From: Phytophthora sp. 'mugwort'
Lineage: Eukaryota; Oomycota; Peronosporomycetes; Peronosporales; Peronosporaceae
NCBI GenBank assembly: GCA_033558025.1
Contig: JAUCEF010000001.1
Location: 2,666,001 to 2,730,000, forward strand
DNA: 64,000 nt
Direction: 5' to 3'
Shown: piece by piece, positions 46,320 to 58,800 of the stretch
Layout: the number at the start of each line of letters is the position of its first letter
How positions within the stretch are numbered: the first letter of the stretch is position 1
Notes under the pieces: model-generated
Seen by the model: the letters and a program-made list of their open reading frames with translations, nothing else
Told to the model about the DNA's origin: nothing
Databases searched by the model: none
Made by a program: the position numbers and the translations under genes

Positions 46320-48942
46320 ATGGCGACGCCGCTGCCGCCCGAGTGGCAGGTACGCGTGTCCCGCTCCAAGGGCAAAGTCTACTACTACCACACGTTCTCC
46401 AAGACGACGCAATGGTCCCGCCCCACACCCGAAGAAGTGGCAGCAGCCAGCGCAGCAGCGGTGGACCAACTAGTGGCGACTGAGCACGAGACGGAGGACG
46501 GTAGCCGCCACAAGCGCCAGAAACTCGACCACCTCGATGAAACGACAGCTGAAGAGCACGAAGGAGGCGTCTTCCGTGCTCTTATCGCTGCATCCATGCG
46601 GGTCGGGGGCAGCTCTGTGACCCGCGGGACCAAGCGAGCGATCGTGTTTACCCCGTGGCCGCATCAATTGACGACAGTGGAGAATCTCATTACTGCCATC
46701 CAGACGAGGGCACTAAAGGACGATCAAGTGTCCACCGACACGGAGAAGTTCTTATTACAGCACAGTACGGGCGCAGGCAAGACGCTGACCATCGCTGCGC
46801 TGACGCACCAGCTGTTGAACGTCAAGGACGCGCGATCCCTGCAGTTCCACACAGTCGTGGTCATGCTGGATCGCGTCAAGCTGAACGAGCAGGTGGGGGA
46901 CGCGGTGGAGAGGTATCTGCGTCGTAACGGCGTGGACGAGGTGTTTCGAGCCGAGAGTATCGAGCATTTGGCCAAGTTGTTGGATGCGACGGCGCAGCAG
47001 GAGCAGCCTCAGAGTCCGCAGCGAGTAATTATCACGACAACCCACAAGATGGGGCTTTTAGTGAGAGACGACGTGCTGCTGACGAGGTTACTGCATCGTA
47101 GCTCGAATACCAAGCGGAATGCTGATGGCAAGCAGGACGAGAATGACGATGATCCGTTCCAGCGAGTAGCAATCATCACGGATGAAGCGCATCGATCCCA
47201 CACGTCGTCGACACGTGATGCTATTGAGAAGGTCATGAAGGCTGGAGAGGGCACTCAAGCTCGACTTACGGTACGAAGGGGTGAACTGTTTTGAAGTTGG
47301 TGAAGTGGTTTTATTCATCGCTTGTGTCTTTTTGTCTAGTTTATTGGATTCACGGCAACACCGAACACCGAAGCTTTGGAGTTATTTGGTTCTCAAACCC
47401 ATGACGGCTTCCGGCATCCATTCCATTGTTACCCGATCGCCCAAGCCACTGCTGATGGTCGTATCATGAATATTCTCGACGACTATACCTGTGTACGCTG
47501 CGACGTCGAGACTTCAGTGTTTCCGAAACCGGTACAAGAATTCCTACAATCGAATCGAGGGGCTCGACGTCGGATCCTTGATCACGCAAGTGATGACGTT
47601 GCCGTTCTCAAAGCCAAGGCGTTGATCATGATGACGGATTTTCAGGCGATGAAGCGAAAACACCCGAAGGTCAAGTGTATGATTGTGGTACGTAGTCGTC
47701 AGGACGTCGTTCGTTACTACAAGCTCGTCACCACGTTCGTCACGAAGAGAAAACTTGGCTGGAATTGCTACGCTGCTTTCAGTGGCTCCGTGACGTTGGA
47801 CGCTGAGACTGGAAATACCGCAAAACCGGTAACAGAACAGACGCTGAATACTCGGGGCGTCACACTAGCCATCAGCGATATCGTTATTGTCTGTGACAAA
47901 CTCGACACGGGCTACAACGAGCCCCTTCTCGCGTGCATGTACGTCGATCGGTACTTGCGCGCTAGCGCACACACCGTGCAACTTCTTAGTCGACTCAATC
48001 GTCGTCATAAGCTTAAGCCCAGTGTTCACGTGCTGGACTTTGCCAATCATGCAGCACAAGTCCGACGGAGTTTTGCCGATTTCTGGCGAGAAGCAAGAGT
48101 CCCGACTTCAACGGACAAGATTGACACGCTTGCAGAACAAAAGGATCTGGTGACAGCGATCGCTATTCTCTGCGATTTCTTCCCTGAACTGTGTTCTTCC
48201 TCGATCGATATTGAAGACCCACATACATTTGTAGAAGAACGTGTATTGTCATTGGAGCGAGATGCTTTTCAGCAAGTGATGAGTGCACTTCGTGGGGCTC
48301 TTGTAGCTTTCAAAAAGCTCGAGCAAAGCGTCGGTGACGATTTCTTCGAATTCGTATCTCCTTTCAGGTACGTTTTAGCGTTAAGAATTGTGTTTGGTGT
48401 GGGAATGATTCTGACTATTCTATGGTATTTTAGCTATTATTTACTTTATGAACTTAAAAAGGAGACAGAAAGTCACCTCGTCGCGGTGGAGGCAAATGTA
48501 GAGCTTTTCCTCGATAACGTCAAGACCAAAATGTCGGCGCGAGTTCAAAAGTGTCGCAGGACCTTTTCAGGCGCATTGTATCCTCAGTCGCTGCTGGTAC
48601 GCTGAGTCTTGAGCTTTCCCGGTGCAATTCTTCTAATAAATTCGTGAGGTTTTGACGTTGTTGCAGGACCGTGTCGAGTGTGGCATGAAATTGTCCAAGA
48701 TGGTATCGTGCTTACTCCAGTTTGGGGAGCTAGAACAGTTAGAGGCTTTTCTCCTTGTGAACGCAGCTCGAAATAACAAGCAGAGCGTCGATTTCTCTAT
48801 CGCGACCCAAGTTATCAAGGCGTCGTCAAGATTTTCAGTCTCCTTTGCACCCTCTAACGGATCAACGGACGAAGAGACTCGGATGTCGACACAGATCGTT
48901 GCCTTACGGAACGAACTCGCTGCTTTTCTAGGGGATAACTAA
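46320..48942 (+). CDS. WW-domain protein fused to an HsdR-like (type I restriction) helicase
   Basis: Four exons (46320-47270, 47340-48367, 48434-48596, 48667-48942) give 805 residues. Residues 4-37 are a complete WW domain (LPPEWQVRVSRSKGKVYYYH...WSRP), which binds proline motifs. From about residue 115 it is a superfamily 2 motor resembling the R subunit of bacterial type I restriction enzymes: HSTGAGKTLT (Walker A), VVVMLDRVKLNEQ, RVIITTTHKM, ITDEAHRS (Walker B), FIGFTATPN (motif III) and CDKLDTGYNEP with QLLSRLNRRH (motifs V/VI). The N-terminal nuclease domain of bacterial HsdR is missing, its place taken by the WW domain. The 66-bp third-exon intron is in frame, so an unspliced form would also read through. 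No PTS or signal peptide is seen; a nuclear role is plausible but inferred. Confidence 0.82.
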
Positions 48943-48966
48943 CTGGTTAGCACATTGTTCAGCAGT

Positions 48967-51900
48967 CTAATCCGTCAACGTGTTCGTTTTCATTTCCTCT
49001 AGTAGCAAAGAGAAGCCACGGTAAAGCTCTTGGAAACTCTGTAGTGAGTACGCACAGATATCCAACGTTCGCGTCGGGGTGAGAATGGACAAGCAAGCTC
49101 GATCGTTCGACTTGTTGGCGGCGGCTCGGCGAAACACTGTTGTCTGTTTCCCCGTTACGATGGCGGTAATGCTGTCCACCGGGATACTCTTGTCATGCGA
49201 GAACAGGCTGGAGCGGTGGTGCATTTGATCATCAAGGTGGTCTACCTTGTGCTGATCTTCAGTATGCGTTACAGAGGGCTTTCTCCACATGATGTAAGAG
49301 CACTGCGCGTTTGTGAAGAGAAGTTTAGCGTGCGGCTTTCCTAGGCGACCGTGCTAGTGAAGCAGAGATGGTTAGACGACGGTGAGGGGAATCGAACAAT
49401 ATCCGAGCAAACGAGCTCACCTTCTCCACCAGGAACCCTCGTTGGAGTTTTCGTTTGAACTGGTCGATGTCCGTTTCCATTTGAGCTACAAAAGTTGGTA
49501 CCGTGGTGACGTCAGTTGTCTGAGTCTCGTCGTGATTGTCCGTTGTTTTATATCCCTGGACACTACGCGCTGCGGGCGACGGAATGTGAGGCCCAACCAC
49601 AACAGGAGATGATAACGACGGAAATGACCATTGTCGCTCTGCCGAATGGCCCTGTGTCGGCTGAAGAATGAGCTGCTTCAGGGCGTCGAAAAACTCCTCA
49701 TGTTGGCACGAGCTGGAGAACTGGAAGTAGATTGCTTCACTGCTGAACATGAGCTGAACGCGGCGGTGCTTCGGCTCGCTGGGTGAAGCTGTTTGCCGAT
49801 CTTCAAACGCAACGTTCGTGATGTCTGCAATGTTCATGTTGAGTGCAGCGAATGCTACAGCACGCCGCTCCCAGGTGAGCGTCGTGAGATCTCGAGAAGC
49901 ACACATTTCGCCTTCCTGCCAGCCTTCCCACGCACCTCGCTGCATGAACAGAGGGGAACAACGTTACTGAAGCTACTCATATGTGAAGAAAATGTTGAAC
50001 TCGTATAAAGAAAGCCACGTACCGATTCAACGCTGATTCCTGCCGTCAACACTTTAACTTGACCCGCTGTTAACATGGTGTCTCTGGGTCCGTAGTCTTC
50101 GAGAGAACCAACGTTCTGATCACTCATACCGAGTTGCCAAGAGCGCCGAGCAATGCCAGGGGAAGGATTCAGTTCGGTCCCTGTTTCTTTGTTCAAGCCC
50201 TCCGTGTGTATTGGAGGATGATCATCTGCAGCCGAGCTTTCACGTTTTGTAGTAGCTCGATCCTCGTCGCTGTCGTCGGTTGGGTCGTCTAGAGGCTCAC
50301 ATAGCCACGCTTCGTCTGCGGTGTCTGCACTCCCCAGCGCTTCACTCAAGGCAGTATCAAAAAGCGAGATTGTCATCTCCGTGTCGGCTCTTTGAGCATT
50401 CACGACACTCCCATGTTCGCTTCGCCCCGCACTTTTCGGGTCTTCAACGTAGGTGGCATCACTTTCATTATTTGGACTGCGACGAGGAGATTCAAACGCC
50501 TCACTCGTTGGAGAGTGCAATGCGAGACGGTGAGCACTGCCAAAGCTCATGACACTCGCTTCATCTGACACCCAGAAAACATCTAACTCTGACTGACTGA
50601 GAGGCCAAATAAACGTGCGGTCGGGTCTTCGTTCGGTATGGATCGACGCTTCACTCAGTGGTGGTGATAGCAGCTCGTATCCTCTAACTGGCGACTCTAT
50701 TTTGTCAGTCGGTGAGTTCTTCAGGTTGGAGACAACTCTTGCTACACACGAGAGCAGCAAACACACGCAAGTTCGTCAGCCAAGTGCTTTAAACAATTGA
50801 TAACAACAGGGAAGGCACCTGACGGGGTAGAAGCTGGTGAAAACAGCTTCACAGAGCGAGGTTCCAGTTCATCCATGGTTGGTGATAATGGTACAATGTC
50901 GTGGTCTGAAGCTTTGATCTCTTCACCCAAAATACTTTTGGTCAGCATGGGCATTCGAGTGCTGCTTATTGGTAACGTGCTAACACCTGCGAGTGCGATT
51001 TGGAACAGCACGCTGGCTGCTGACTTCAAGCCATCGTGTTGTGTGTTAATTGATGATACTTTCATTGGGACTTGATCATTGAGTGGCTGGAGAGTTGGCA
51101 CTTGTTGTTGATTGCTCTGCTCGGTTGACGTAGTGACAGGCTGGTCATCTTGATACTTCTGGTACATTTGAGTCTGCATAAAAACATCTACAAACCGCAT
51201 CTCACTAGCATCGAGTTCGTGGTCGGCGACTTGGCGTCGATACTGCTCACTCGAATGCACACAGACACTAATCAGATGTTCAACGTGCCTACGGACGCGA
51301 TGGATGACGAGATGAGTCGAGAGAGGTGTGACATTGTCTCGAAACGAGCCTGTGACTCGTCCAAGCATCTGCTTCGTAAACCTCGTGAGGTCACACGAGA
51401 GACTCTCTGATTCGGGCATTTGAATTCCGTCAAACGCATGTTCATCGTCCGCGTGAAGCTGCACTCGATTCTCCATCAGATACAGAATGCAGGTACCTTT
51501 TGAGCACTCGAAATCGCGAGGCAGTTCGTCAACGCCGCAGATAAGAGGAACAGGTGCCTGTCAGTTGGAAAGTATACAAACGGTTAAATGAATGGCTCAA
51601 ATAGTTCTACATGCAGGTCACTGGACACTTCTCACCTCCATGTACTCGTGCATTGACGGCGGCAGAACACTAATCAAGGGTCCTGCCCAAACGAGTGGGT
51701 GCAACAGTGATGCCAAACCCAACGTACCCGACGACAGGAGCGGGATCTCATCGGATACCACAATTAACTTTGTCTCGATCAGCAAAAGGCTCAGAATCTG
51801 TAGTAGACGATCAATTGAGAGGCGCGACAGCAGTGACGGGAGTGCCCACTGTAACAATAGCGCCACTTTCTCGTCCAGATCGTTCTCCTTGTGTGGTCGA

Positions 51901-53390
51901 GTCAAGGTCAAGTCGGGAATTGGCAATGGAAATACATCCACAGACACTGACAAACCCTTATCTGGAAGTGGAATTCTGTGAAGTTGTTGCAGGATGTCGT
52001 CAATGAAGCCTGTATGCTGTAGGGAAAGAGTGTACTTAAGTAAGCAAATCCTTCTTTTCATCTACTGTGGAGCAAGGCCTCACCTTGTCTGTTACGAGAC
52101 TACTCAAAAGGCTGAATCCAGTCCATTCACTTGACTCCAATTCATTCCGAAGGTTATCTGTTGTGTATCGACAATTGACAATTAAGACTGTAGTTAGTAA
52201 GAAAATGGATCCAATAGCTTGATATGGCACCTACCTAGGAATCCTTGAAGCACAGCTCGAAAAAAAGGGATCAAGGGGATCTGCGCGACGATGCAGTAAC
52301 AAATCGGCAGCAGCAGGTTCGCGCCACCGACGCCACCACCACAAACGGTGATAGTTCCCTTCATGCACATGGCATACTGGACGCTCTGGCCCTGTAAACC
52401 TCCGCCGGAAATCATAAGAACAAAGAATTCGCCTTCCTTGGAGTACGCACTTTGGTCTGGAGACTCATTGCACTGCTCAGTACCGACAGACGTGTTGCTA
52501 GTCTTGATTCCCGTAGGGAAACAAAAATGTTCCAGACTCTCGGCGTTAAATTGACTCTCGGGTGGGTGTGCGAACGCCACAGTCGCCTCAAACACGTTTT
52601 CAGTTTGGTTCCAGAAGTTACGGATCTTGACATCCAGCATGTCAGCGCCGATCACTGCGAAGTAATCCAAGATAGCAGAACCTGAGACCTCAGTAGCATC
52701 CTTGGGTTCTTCACCAAGAGATTTCTGTTGTATAAAGGGGGAACAAAATAACGTCAACTGGTTAAGCAGACTCTTGGGGAGATCGACGAAGAATGGGCAC
52801 ATACCTCGGAACTCTCTCGGTCTCCTTTGCAATTGTCAGTAGTGCCAAGATAAGAGAGCTCGCCCTTTAGAGCCTTTTCAAGCACTTCAAGCGACGAGTA
52901 CAAGTCGTCAAATAGTCCGTAGTCTTTCGCATTGCCACGTGACTCGACTCCTGAAGTGTCGACCTGCGCAACGTTGATGCCATTGTGTTCGAGCCAAGTG
53001 CTGATGGCGAGATATCGCTCCATGTCCACGACTGTGACCACTGGCTGCCGTTTTGGTGACCTGCTCCCAGTCTGCGCTCGACGAGGCATGTGGCGTCCAG
53101 TGTTGATAGTTGGCTCGAGGGGAAATTTGTCGGGACTGGGACGCCAACTCCATGGAGATGAAGGCGGCGAATCGACGAAAATTCGGTCGGGCATTGGTGA
53201 CTTGGGCTTGGGACTCCACTTCTCTCGGAAGTGATTCATCTGCTTCACTCTAGAGTAAGGGAAACAATAACAACAAAGAGGAATTAAGTCCGTGTTCTCC
53301 ACTGTATTGAGGAGCTGCGTACCTGCCCATGCCACTGAAGATGGACTTCTGCTTGCCGATACTGGACGAATCCTCCTCGCTGTCGCTCAT
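48967..53390 (-). CDS. DENN-domain protein with C-terminal PH domain (Rab GEF-like)
   Basis: Probable guanine-nucleotide exchange factor for a Rab GTPase. Exons seen: 53390-53323, 53249-52805, 52724-52235, 52157-52084, 52016-51636, 51557 to about 50760, about 50760-50023, 49942 to about 49423, and about 49353-48967. The upstream DENN part has LDYFAVIGADML and FPTGIK. The core has QYAMCMKG, LPICYCIVAQIPLIPFFRAVLQ and LLQILSLLLIETKLIVVSD, then LHPLVWAGPLISVLPPSM, the hallmark cDENN stretch. Downstream is dDENN-like sequence, a disordered acidic region, and near the C-terminus a PH domain (RGFLVEKHGRLGKPHAKLLF...LCAYSLQSFQELYRG-like). The exon joint near 50760 is unresolved: the frame changes over about 25 bp, too short for a normal intron, and may be an error or tiny intron. 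Confidence 0.8.
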
Positions 53391-54011
53391 ATTGACCAGA
53401 CTCGTGAAACAAGTTAGGTGGTTGGAGTCGAGAAATCAATACGCTGAGCCCGAGGGCATCGTCGGCAGTGTCGAAGACTGAGCAGAAAGGAGCGCAACCG
53501 TCCGTTGCCGATAGACCCAAATTAGGACGTTAATGCCAAACGAACTCAATTGGATCATTGCGTTAAAACTGTGACAGTTGCTGGTCTTAGCGCTGTGCTG
53601 GCGTCGTTGAGGACAGTCGGATGATTCTCTGACGTCTTCCCTACCTTGTGTGTGTATCAACTTGTAGACCAGAAAGTCGACTGAAACTTGCCCTTATGGC
53701 CACGGACGCCTGGCGTAGCTTCAGTCACTAGCAGTACTTCGCCGCCTTCGCGCGTCCGCCGCCTCAAACCGCCACAGCCTTCAACCTTCATGTGTCGTGT
53801 ATGGATCGGCCACTGACGAGTCAACGTTGACGCGATGCGCGTGCTTCAACTTCCGCATCGAAAACCTGTCACAAGCCATACATCATGATCATACTAAATA
53901 GAAAAGGCAACTCCAAATTCGTCACATTTTGATGTTGCAGTTTCAGAGTGTTCCCGGTACCGTCGTCTGACGGAAGAGAACAGGGTCAGAGTTTAATTGA
54001 CAACGTAGACA
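53391..54011. promoter_or_regulatory. Divergent region between DENN and PEX13 genes
   Basis: About 620 bp with no convincing coding frame. It must contain the two 5' UTRs and promoters. Confidence 0.4.
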
Positions 54012-55173
54012 ATGGCCAGCACGTTGAGCTCCAGCGCAGGCGCCCCACCCGCCAAGCCATGGGAGAAGCGCCAGGCCGCCGCCGCTCGAGCTGGTGCGAG
54101 TTTATGCTCTCCATCTCTAGGGAATGTCGCTCTTTCTAACGCCCTCTCTTTATTGCATACAGGTGGCGACTTGCTGGCGTCTGCTGGCGTCACGCCACAG
54201 ACCTCGGCCTCTGCGGCCTCTCGACTGGTCTCTGGCAGTACTGCGGCCTCCTCTGGCTTCGTATCTGGTACTACGGGGCAGTCTACGGCTCTATCGGCGA
54301 CGAATGGGGTCTCAATGCTCGGTACGACGCCCCAGTACGGCCCGGGAGCTGCAACGGGCTACGGGGCCACAGGCTACGGGGCCGCAGGCTACGGGGCTAC
54401 GGGAGGCTACGGTACTACTGGCTACGGCACGGGCCTAGGCTCAACTTATGGGACAGGGTACGGTGGTATTGGAGGGTATGGCGGAGGATACGGCGGCGGT
54501 ATGAGCTCGTATGGAGGACTCGGAGGTTACGGAGGAGGGTACGGAGGTGGCTACGGAGGTGGCTACGGAGGTGGCTACGGCGGCATGTCGAGAATGGGCT
54601 ACGGCGGCATGATGGGCGGCATGGGCGGAATGATGGATTCAAACAGCGGTGGCCTGGGCTGGCTCAGCAGTTTTAACCAGATCGTGAGCTCTATTGGCCA
54701 GATTACGGAGCTACTCGGCATGAACGCAGAGGCACTCAACTTTTGCATCGGTGAGTGAGGGATTCGCGTCCATTTAGCTGCCTATGTCAGTGTCTGCAGT
54801 ATGTTTGCTGACAGTTATTGGGTAATTTTTGACGTTTGCAGGAAGTTTTGTCCACTTTCTCGAGCGGATAGGAGCCATGTGCGCAGGCATCGCGGCCATG
54901 TTAGCGCCTCGACCAGTGTTCCCACCGGGCCACCCTCGACATGGCGAGCCGCCGGTAACTGAAGAAGAAGAGAAAAGTCGATTGCGTCGCGTGCGCATCT
55001 TCCAGTTTATGGTGAGCATGGCGGCGGCCACGGTCCTGTACAAAGGTCTGCGGTTGCTCACGCGGTTGCGCTCCAAGACGACACCCAAGCTGCTGGTCGC
55101 CCCGCTGACAGTCGGCATGGGCCGCGACTTGGAGAACATTTTCCAGCGCACAGTGGGGGTCAAACGCTTCTAA
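54012..55173 (+). CDS. PEX13: Peroxin-13 (peroxisomal import docking protein)
   Basis: A peroxisomal membrane protein of the docking complex that receives PEX5 with cargo. Three exons (54012-54093, 54163-54750, 54842-55173) join in phase to 333 residues. The N-terminus has the conserved KPWE motif (PPAKPWEKRQ). A long Gly/Tyr-rich region of YG repeats follows (about residues 100-195, GGYGGGYGGGY-type), now known in PEX13 as a phase-separating permeability mesh. The membrane region follows (FNQIVSSIGQITELLGMN, SFVHFLERIGAMCAGIAAML). The C-terminal SH3 domain of yeast and animal PEX13 is absent, as in plants; the protein ends with a basic segment, VGVKRF. The gene lies about 21 kb from PEX1. 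Confidence 0.88.
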
Positions 55174-55306
55174 GCGAATGAAATACGTCGCGATTAGAGG
55201 ACGGCCAAGAAGTTGTAGATCGTGTTTCAAGGTTCGGATTGATTTTATATATGAGGAATTGGATGGTGGTTGTGTGTCGTGGTCTCTGCTTGGGCTTCTG
55301 TTCTTT

Positions 55307-55567
55307 TCACCCGCCGCTTATGGGCGGGATCAGCGCCACCTCGTCTCCGTCCTGCAGCGCCGCGTCGTCCTCTGAGTACTCGAGGTTGCGCGCCAGCGTG
55401 ATGCTCGCGATAGTGGCCGCGGCGTATGGGTACCTATCTATTAGCAGGCGGCGCAGTGTGGCCAGCGTAGTAGGTTCCTTGCCCTCGGTCCCCGGCAGCC
55501 GCAGCTTCTCCTCGCGCACGCCGATCTCCTCGCGCGCCGACGCGAAGTACAGCACCTTGACCTCCAT
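55307..55567 (-). CDS. Molybdopterin synthase sulfur carrier subunit (MoaD/MOCS2A)
   Basis: A ubiquitin-fold sulfur carrier that, as a C-terminal thiocarboxylate, donates sulfur to molybdopterin with the MoaE/MOCS2B subunit. 86 residues from ATG 55567, the usual size. It starts VKVLYFASAREEIG, contains LRRLLIDRYP and ALQDGDEVALIPPISGG, and ends in the essential Gly-Gly. The frame continues open for eight codons upstream, but the family starts near MEVKVLY. In animals MOCS2A and MOCS2B share one transcript; here no MoaE-like frame is adjacent. It is divergent to the anoctamin gene over 271 bp. Confidence 0.9.
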   Translation of the reverse strand: MEVKVLYFASAREEIGVREEKLRLPGTEGKEPTTLATLRRLLIDRYPYAAATIASITLARNLEYSEDDAALQDGDEVALIPPISGG

Positions 55568-55838
55568 TAGAGATATTCCGCAGCCCCACAAAAGTCACCA
55601 ACGCGCTAACATAAATGGGCCCTGCAACCCAATTTGATCTCTCTTTGTGTAAATGCCGGAAACCTGGTATTCTAAGTTAGAATTATTGGCCTTAAAAATG
55701 ACAATAAAGAGGTGACGCGCTTCGCATCACAGGTCTTATTCTCAAGGGTGTTTGATGTCCAGTTAGTGTATGTTACACAACAGTATCCGGATCTTGAAGA
55801 GCAGCAGCCAGACACATTGAACGGCCTGCAGACCAGCG

Positions 55839-58800
55839 ATGGCGGCGGCGGACGGCGCTTCAGCGGGGCGGAAGCCGTGGCGCTACTACTATGTGATGGC
55901 GTTCCCGCTCGGTGGCTGCAGCAGCATCGCTCCAGACAAGGCACGCGTGCCCGAGGCAGAATCTGTGTGTCATAGTTGACTTAATTGATGTAGTGTGCTT
56001 ACGTGTTGCGCAGCTTCAGGAGATGACGGAGATGACGGCAGCAATCGAACAGAGAGAGGAGCGATATTTACGCAAAGTGGCGGCGAAGAACGCAGCACTC
56101 GCAGCGGCAGCGGAGGCAGAACGCAGAGTTGCGAATAGGAAGGAGACGCCGACGATGGCGTCGCACGTGGCCTGGGTTCTCCGCAGACTTTATGCAGTCT
56201 CAGTCGCTTTGTTGCTGTTGGTTGTCGTAGTGGCGTATGCGTTGTATTTAAAGGACGACGGCCGCGAGTGTACGCCACTGAGATTGGGGTATGCAGTGGC
56301 AGTATCGGCGGTACTGCTGCTCGTGGTGAATCTTGGCGGCTGGATGGCTGCCTACAGACGCAGCGTTAATGGTACCCGAGCAATCTTTGTGGTAAACATT
56401 GCGCTGATTATTGCTCTGGCACTGATCTTGGACGAGTTGGTTATCGTTCGAAGGAGTCACATCAAGTTGCGAGAAGTTCTGGCAAAGAGTGAAGACGCAC
56501 TCGCGCAGGACACTCTCGATCTGGTTTTGAATGGAGGAACGGTTCCGTCACTCGTGCAGCGATTTGTGTTCGATGCGCCGAGTGTTTTTCTACAATGGTT
56601 GCGTTTGCATTGTTCTGGTTCACAGACAATGATCGAATACGTGTTTGTTGCCATCGACCGACGCGAATTCTTCGCTCCGTTCTGGAACGACAGGGACAAA
56701 TCGTGTGTCGATGCAACACTAAAAAGTTGTGTACAACTTGAAGAGGTTCTTCAGCCGATACTCATCGGTGTCCTCGTGCTCATTTCGCTGCAAGTTCTTC
56801 TCACTGGCGTCTTTCTGATCATACTTGATCCTCCCGAACCTGAGAAGCCTTCCAAGAGGCGAAGACAATTCTTTTTACCCAAAGCTAAGACGTTTTCACT
56901 GCCAGATCTGCCCGCAGTACTTAAACGGTTGCTAATCCTTGGCGCTGCATTGTTCGGCTCTTGGAATGCAGTCGTGAGTACCGATCTTCTACACTTGTGC
57001 TCAATTGCGGACTTTCAGACGCTTTTCACGTGGATAATCATGATGAGTCTTGTATCGGGCATCTCAGCGATGATAGCAGCTCTCTTTATTGGTTGTGGAT
57101 GGAAACAACAATTAGCAGGCGCACTACTCGCTGTCGCTGTAGCTTTGGAGGGTTTCACGCTCGCAGAATTGATCCAACTAGCTGCCAGATTCGCTGGAGT
57201 TGCTGAGAACAACCAAGTACACGTCCAGGAGCTTCGGGAATTGTATATAAAGGTGTCAGTGCAGACGTGCGCACCAATTACGCACTGGATTTCACATGTA
57301 TGCGTGAGCATGGCGTCTAATGACGATCCTGCCGAGTTTAATCGTTCCTGTCAGCAAGAATTTATGGCCCTTTTGATAGTGTCGTTCAACTGGGCAAAAT
57401 CGTATCTGACGTGGTCTATTGGAGTGAAATTGATGCTTCTCGTCCAGCTCGTCTTCCCAATTCTTCGTCAAGCAGCTGAGAATACAGTGATGTATCTATG
57501 TTGTTTCTCGTCACGGAATGAACCGATAGTGAAGACGGTGGAGAACTTGATACAGCATTCTTCATCTCCTCTTGACTACGAGGAGGCGATTGAAATGTAT
57601 CTGAGCTCCATGAGAGTGAAGGATCCGGCTCGTTTAGCAATGGAACGTGACGCCTTCGAGAAGGAATGGTCTATTCGTACAGGGAGGAGCGCTCTACCGG
57701 ATATACGTACTTCGCGAGTACGTGTCGTTATTAGTGCCAATGACTTTGGTGCAATTGTGCGGACACTTCTGCTACGTCGGCTAACGACAGTATGCAAACT
57801 AGATGTGAGTTTAAGCGTGTCAAACGACGGTCAGCTCTTACTAGTCCGTCTCTTTGCGTCTGATAATCTCTTACTTGCGACTTTATGCGAGAATGAGACG
57901 TATCGTCTACAGTTTGCAGACGCAATTGATCCAGGAAGGAGTTTCTGGCTTCGTGACACAAAGGAAGTCAAGACAGATGAAAAAATACTCGATGCAAATA
58001 CTGTCAAGCACAAACTGAAGCTCTTGACAGCGGAGAATGCCATGCCAATGAAAGAAGCTGTATGGTTTCCAGGTGAGTCGCTGGCTCGTGTATCTGCTCG
58101 CGTCCATGCGCTCTCGAGACTCTTGCGTGCTTCCAGAGGGTTAATTCATTGTCACAATCCGGCTCCAGCGTTTGTAAGCTACTCACCGAACATCCAGCGC
58201 CAGTTTATCTACAAAAGATATCCTCACAAACTTGATATCCCCGGGACGTCTCGCCGTTCTGCTGTGTTGCGTACTGTGGATTGCATTCGAGTGACGCGAC
58301 ATATTGTTAATACCGAGTTCGACACGACCGTCATGGTAGCAAGCGGTTTAATTACGTCTTTCCATTGTCTCCATAGTTCAAGTAGATTTGATTGGAATGA
58401 TCGCAAGGCACTCGCTTCGTCCTGGGTAACTTTTTGGAGACCTGTTCATCTGCAAGGAGAGTTTGGTCCAGAAGAGCATCCAATCCTGAACCTCTTTGGC
58501 CGAATCGCTACCTTCCGTCAACCGCTGCAAGATGTACGAGACTATTTCGGCGAATTGATTGGATTCTACTTTGCGTGGCTCGCGTTCTACGCCAAAATGT
58601 TGGTAGTGCCTGTACTACTCGCAATAACTGTAATTGTACTGGCCAGTGAGACGAAGCCTTCGCTTGTCACCTTGTTGTGGGTCTATTACACTTCTCCACA
58701 CGATCTTGACGCTGATAATGCCAAAATGTCTGATGATTTTGACAAAAATAATGCCATAATTCCCGTATCTGAGCTCGTTCTTGGTCTCTTAGTGATCGTT

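Noticed and set aside
48368..48433. Membrane span (YVLALRIVFGVGMILTILW) in the HsdR-like protein
   Set aside because: The 66-bp stretch has proper GT and AG ends and encodes a hydrophobic insert inconsistent with a soluble helicase; treated as an intron.
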